This document shows, in pieces, positions 5,419 to 6,226 of a stretch of 6,226 nt of DNA. Under the pieces are notes generated by a model that was not told the origin of the DNA, made no database searches, and saw nothing but the letters and a program-made list of their open reading frames with translations. The stretch is from Ignavibacteriota bacterium (GTDB lineage Bacteria; Bacteroidota; Kapaibacteriia; Palsa-1295), in assembly GCA_003151215.1 (NCBI GenBank), contig PLXB01000389.1, forward strand, positions 1 to 6,226, written 5' to 3'. The stretch's first letter is position 1. Every line of letters starts with the position of its first letter. The position numbers were made by a program, and so were the translations under genes.

Positions 5419-6226
5419 CTATAATCCTACTTCCGTTTCATCGCAGATATAATCGACAACTTTGTGGATATCATGCGTCTTATTCCAAACATCAAGCTGT
5501 CTATCAGCACCGGTGCCGTTCTTCAAAATTCTTGCCACGCCTTCTTCAATATATTTTCGCGAACCGAGTTCATCGACCACATCATCGACAAATTCAATAA
5601 GCTCTTGGATAAGGATTACTTCGTCTGTTTCCGTTTCTTTTCCAAAATCGACAAGCTTTCCTTTGATTCCATAACGCGATGCGCGCCATTTATTTTCCAT
5701 GAGCAATGCACGCCGGTACGTTCTGAATCCGAGATTCTTCGATCGGAGTTTATAAAGCTTGAGCGCGATCGCTTGCATAAGTGCTGCAAGGGTAACGGTT
5801 TCTTCGGCACGCATCGGAATATCGCAGATACGGACTTCAAGTGTCGGAAAGGTCGGATGGGGCCGGATATCCCACCATATTTTTTTCCCCGTATCGATGC
5901 AGCCTGTTTTGATCAGAAGCTTCACAAAATTATCGAACTCACTATAATCGGTATAGGAATCCGGAATATTTGTCCGGGGATAGCGGTCGAAGACCTTTGT
6001 GCGAAAACTTTTTAATCCCGTATCGGTCCCAAGCCAGAAGGGTGAGTTCGTACTGAGAGCTAACAGGTGCGGAAGAAAATAGCGATACTCGTTCATGATC
6101 TGAATTTGCAAGTCGCGATCTTCGATACCAATATGCACATGTAATCCAAAAATAAGATTTGCGCGTGCCACAAGCTGCATTTCCTCGACAAGCTTATCAT
6201 AGTGAGCATTAGGGTAAATATGCTGA
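5419..6226 (-). CDS. Carboxylate-amine ligase, glutamate-cysteine ligase family 2 (YbdK-like), 5' end cut by window
   Basis: Enzymes of this family join the glutamate gamma-carboxylate to an amine using ATP; E. coli YbdK has weak gamma-glutamylcysteine synthetase activity. The frame is open to the window edge, so about 268 residues are visible and roughly the first 100 of a typical 370 are missing. An internal ATG at 6178-6180 is not the start, since family sequence continues upstream of it (HIYPNAHYDKLVEE). Visible motifs, numbered from that ATG, are LIFGLHVHIG (9-18), NSPFWLGTDTGLKSFR (45-60), WWDIRPHPTFPTLEVRICD (102-120), the ENKWRASRYGI segment (162-172), and C-terminal GTGADRQLDVW (222-232), all typical of the family. 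The natural substrate in this organism cannot be told from sequence; a role in low-molecular-weight thiol or gamma-glutamyl compound synthesis is inference. It appears to be upstream in one transcription unit with the SurA-like gene and nusB. Confidence 0.9.
   Translation of the reverse strand, partial: QHIYPNAHYDKLVEEMQLVARANLIFGLHVHIGIEDRDLQIQIMNEYRYFLPHLLALSTNSPFWLGTDTGLKSFRTKVFDRYPRTNIPDSYTDYSEFDNFVKLLIKTGCIDTGKKIWWDIRPHPTFPTLEVRICDIPMRAEETVTLAALMQAIALKLYKLRSKNLGFRTYRRALLMENKWRASRYGIKGKLVDFGKETETDEVILIQELIEFVDDVVDELGSRKYIEEGVARILKNGTGADRQLDVWNKTHDIHKVVDYICDETEVGL

Noticed and set aside
5464..6015. A 183-codon open frame on the plus strand
   Set aside because: It is entirely antisense to the ligase gene, whose protein has clear family motifs; the antisense translation looks unstructured and unrelated to any family.

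Overview
The window reads as bacterial chromosome of moderate GC with ordinary, tightly packed housekeeping genes. The five visible start regions lack a clear Shine-Dalgarno sequence, leaders are A/T-rich, and recG starts with TTG. Together with the look of the proteins (a short SurA_N-like secreted protein ending in an aromatic FGYY tail, a UMF1-type transporter, a YbdK-type ligase), this suggests the Bacteroidota/Chlorobi/Ignavibacteria (FCB) side of the tree. That placement is inference from protein style, not from a marker gene.

Layout, left to right. Positions 1-116 hold no gene I can support, only a small imperfect direct repeat. On the minus strand, 117-521 encodes an unrecognised 134-residue protein. 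It is divergent from recG (582-2846, plus), with 60 bp between the two starts. RecG, the branch-migration helicase, is complete, with all helicase motifs. Its linker before the helicase core carries an unusual 7-bp tandem repeat (AAAAGTC, 1402-1434). recG ends one base from the end of a convergent minus-strand gene for a UMF1-family major facilitator transporter (2848-4056).

The rest of the window is a minus-strand block, transcribed right to left: a carboxylate-amine ligase of the glutamate-cysteine ligase family 2 (5419-6226, cut by the window edge), a secreted SurA N-domain-like protein (4782-5405), and the antitermination factor NusB (4209-4769). Gaps between these are only about 12-13 bp, so they look like one operon. 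Between nusB and the transporter lies a 152-bp gap filled mainly by a repeat-like element (about 4089-4197). It has imperfect inverted ends and internal palindromes, and resembles the small dispersed repeats with a TCATTGCGAGGAG-type end seen in many environmental genomes.

I see no convincing new defence, mobile or regulatory system. The most interesting signals are the heptamer repeat inside recG, the intergenic repeat element, the PPIase-less SurA-like protein in the nusB operon, and the unidentified 134-residue protein.
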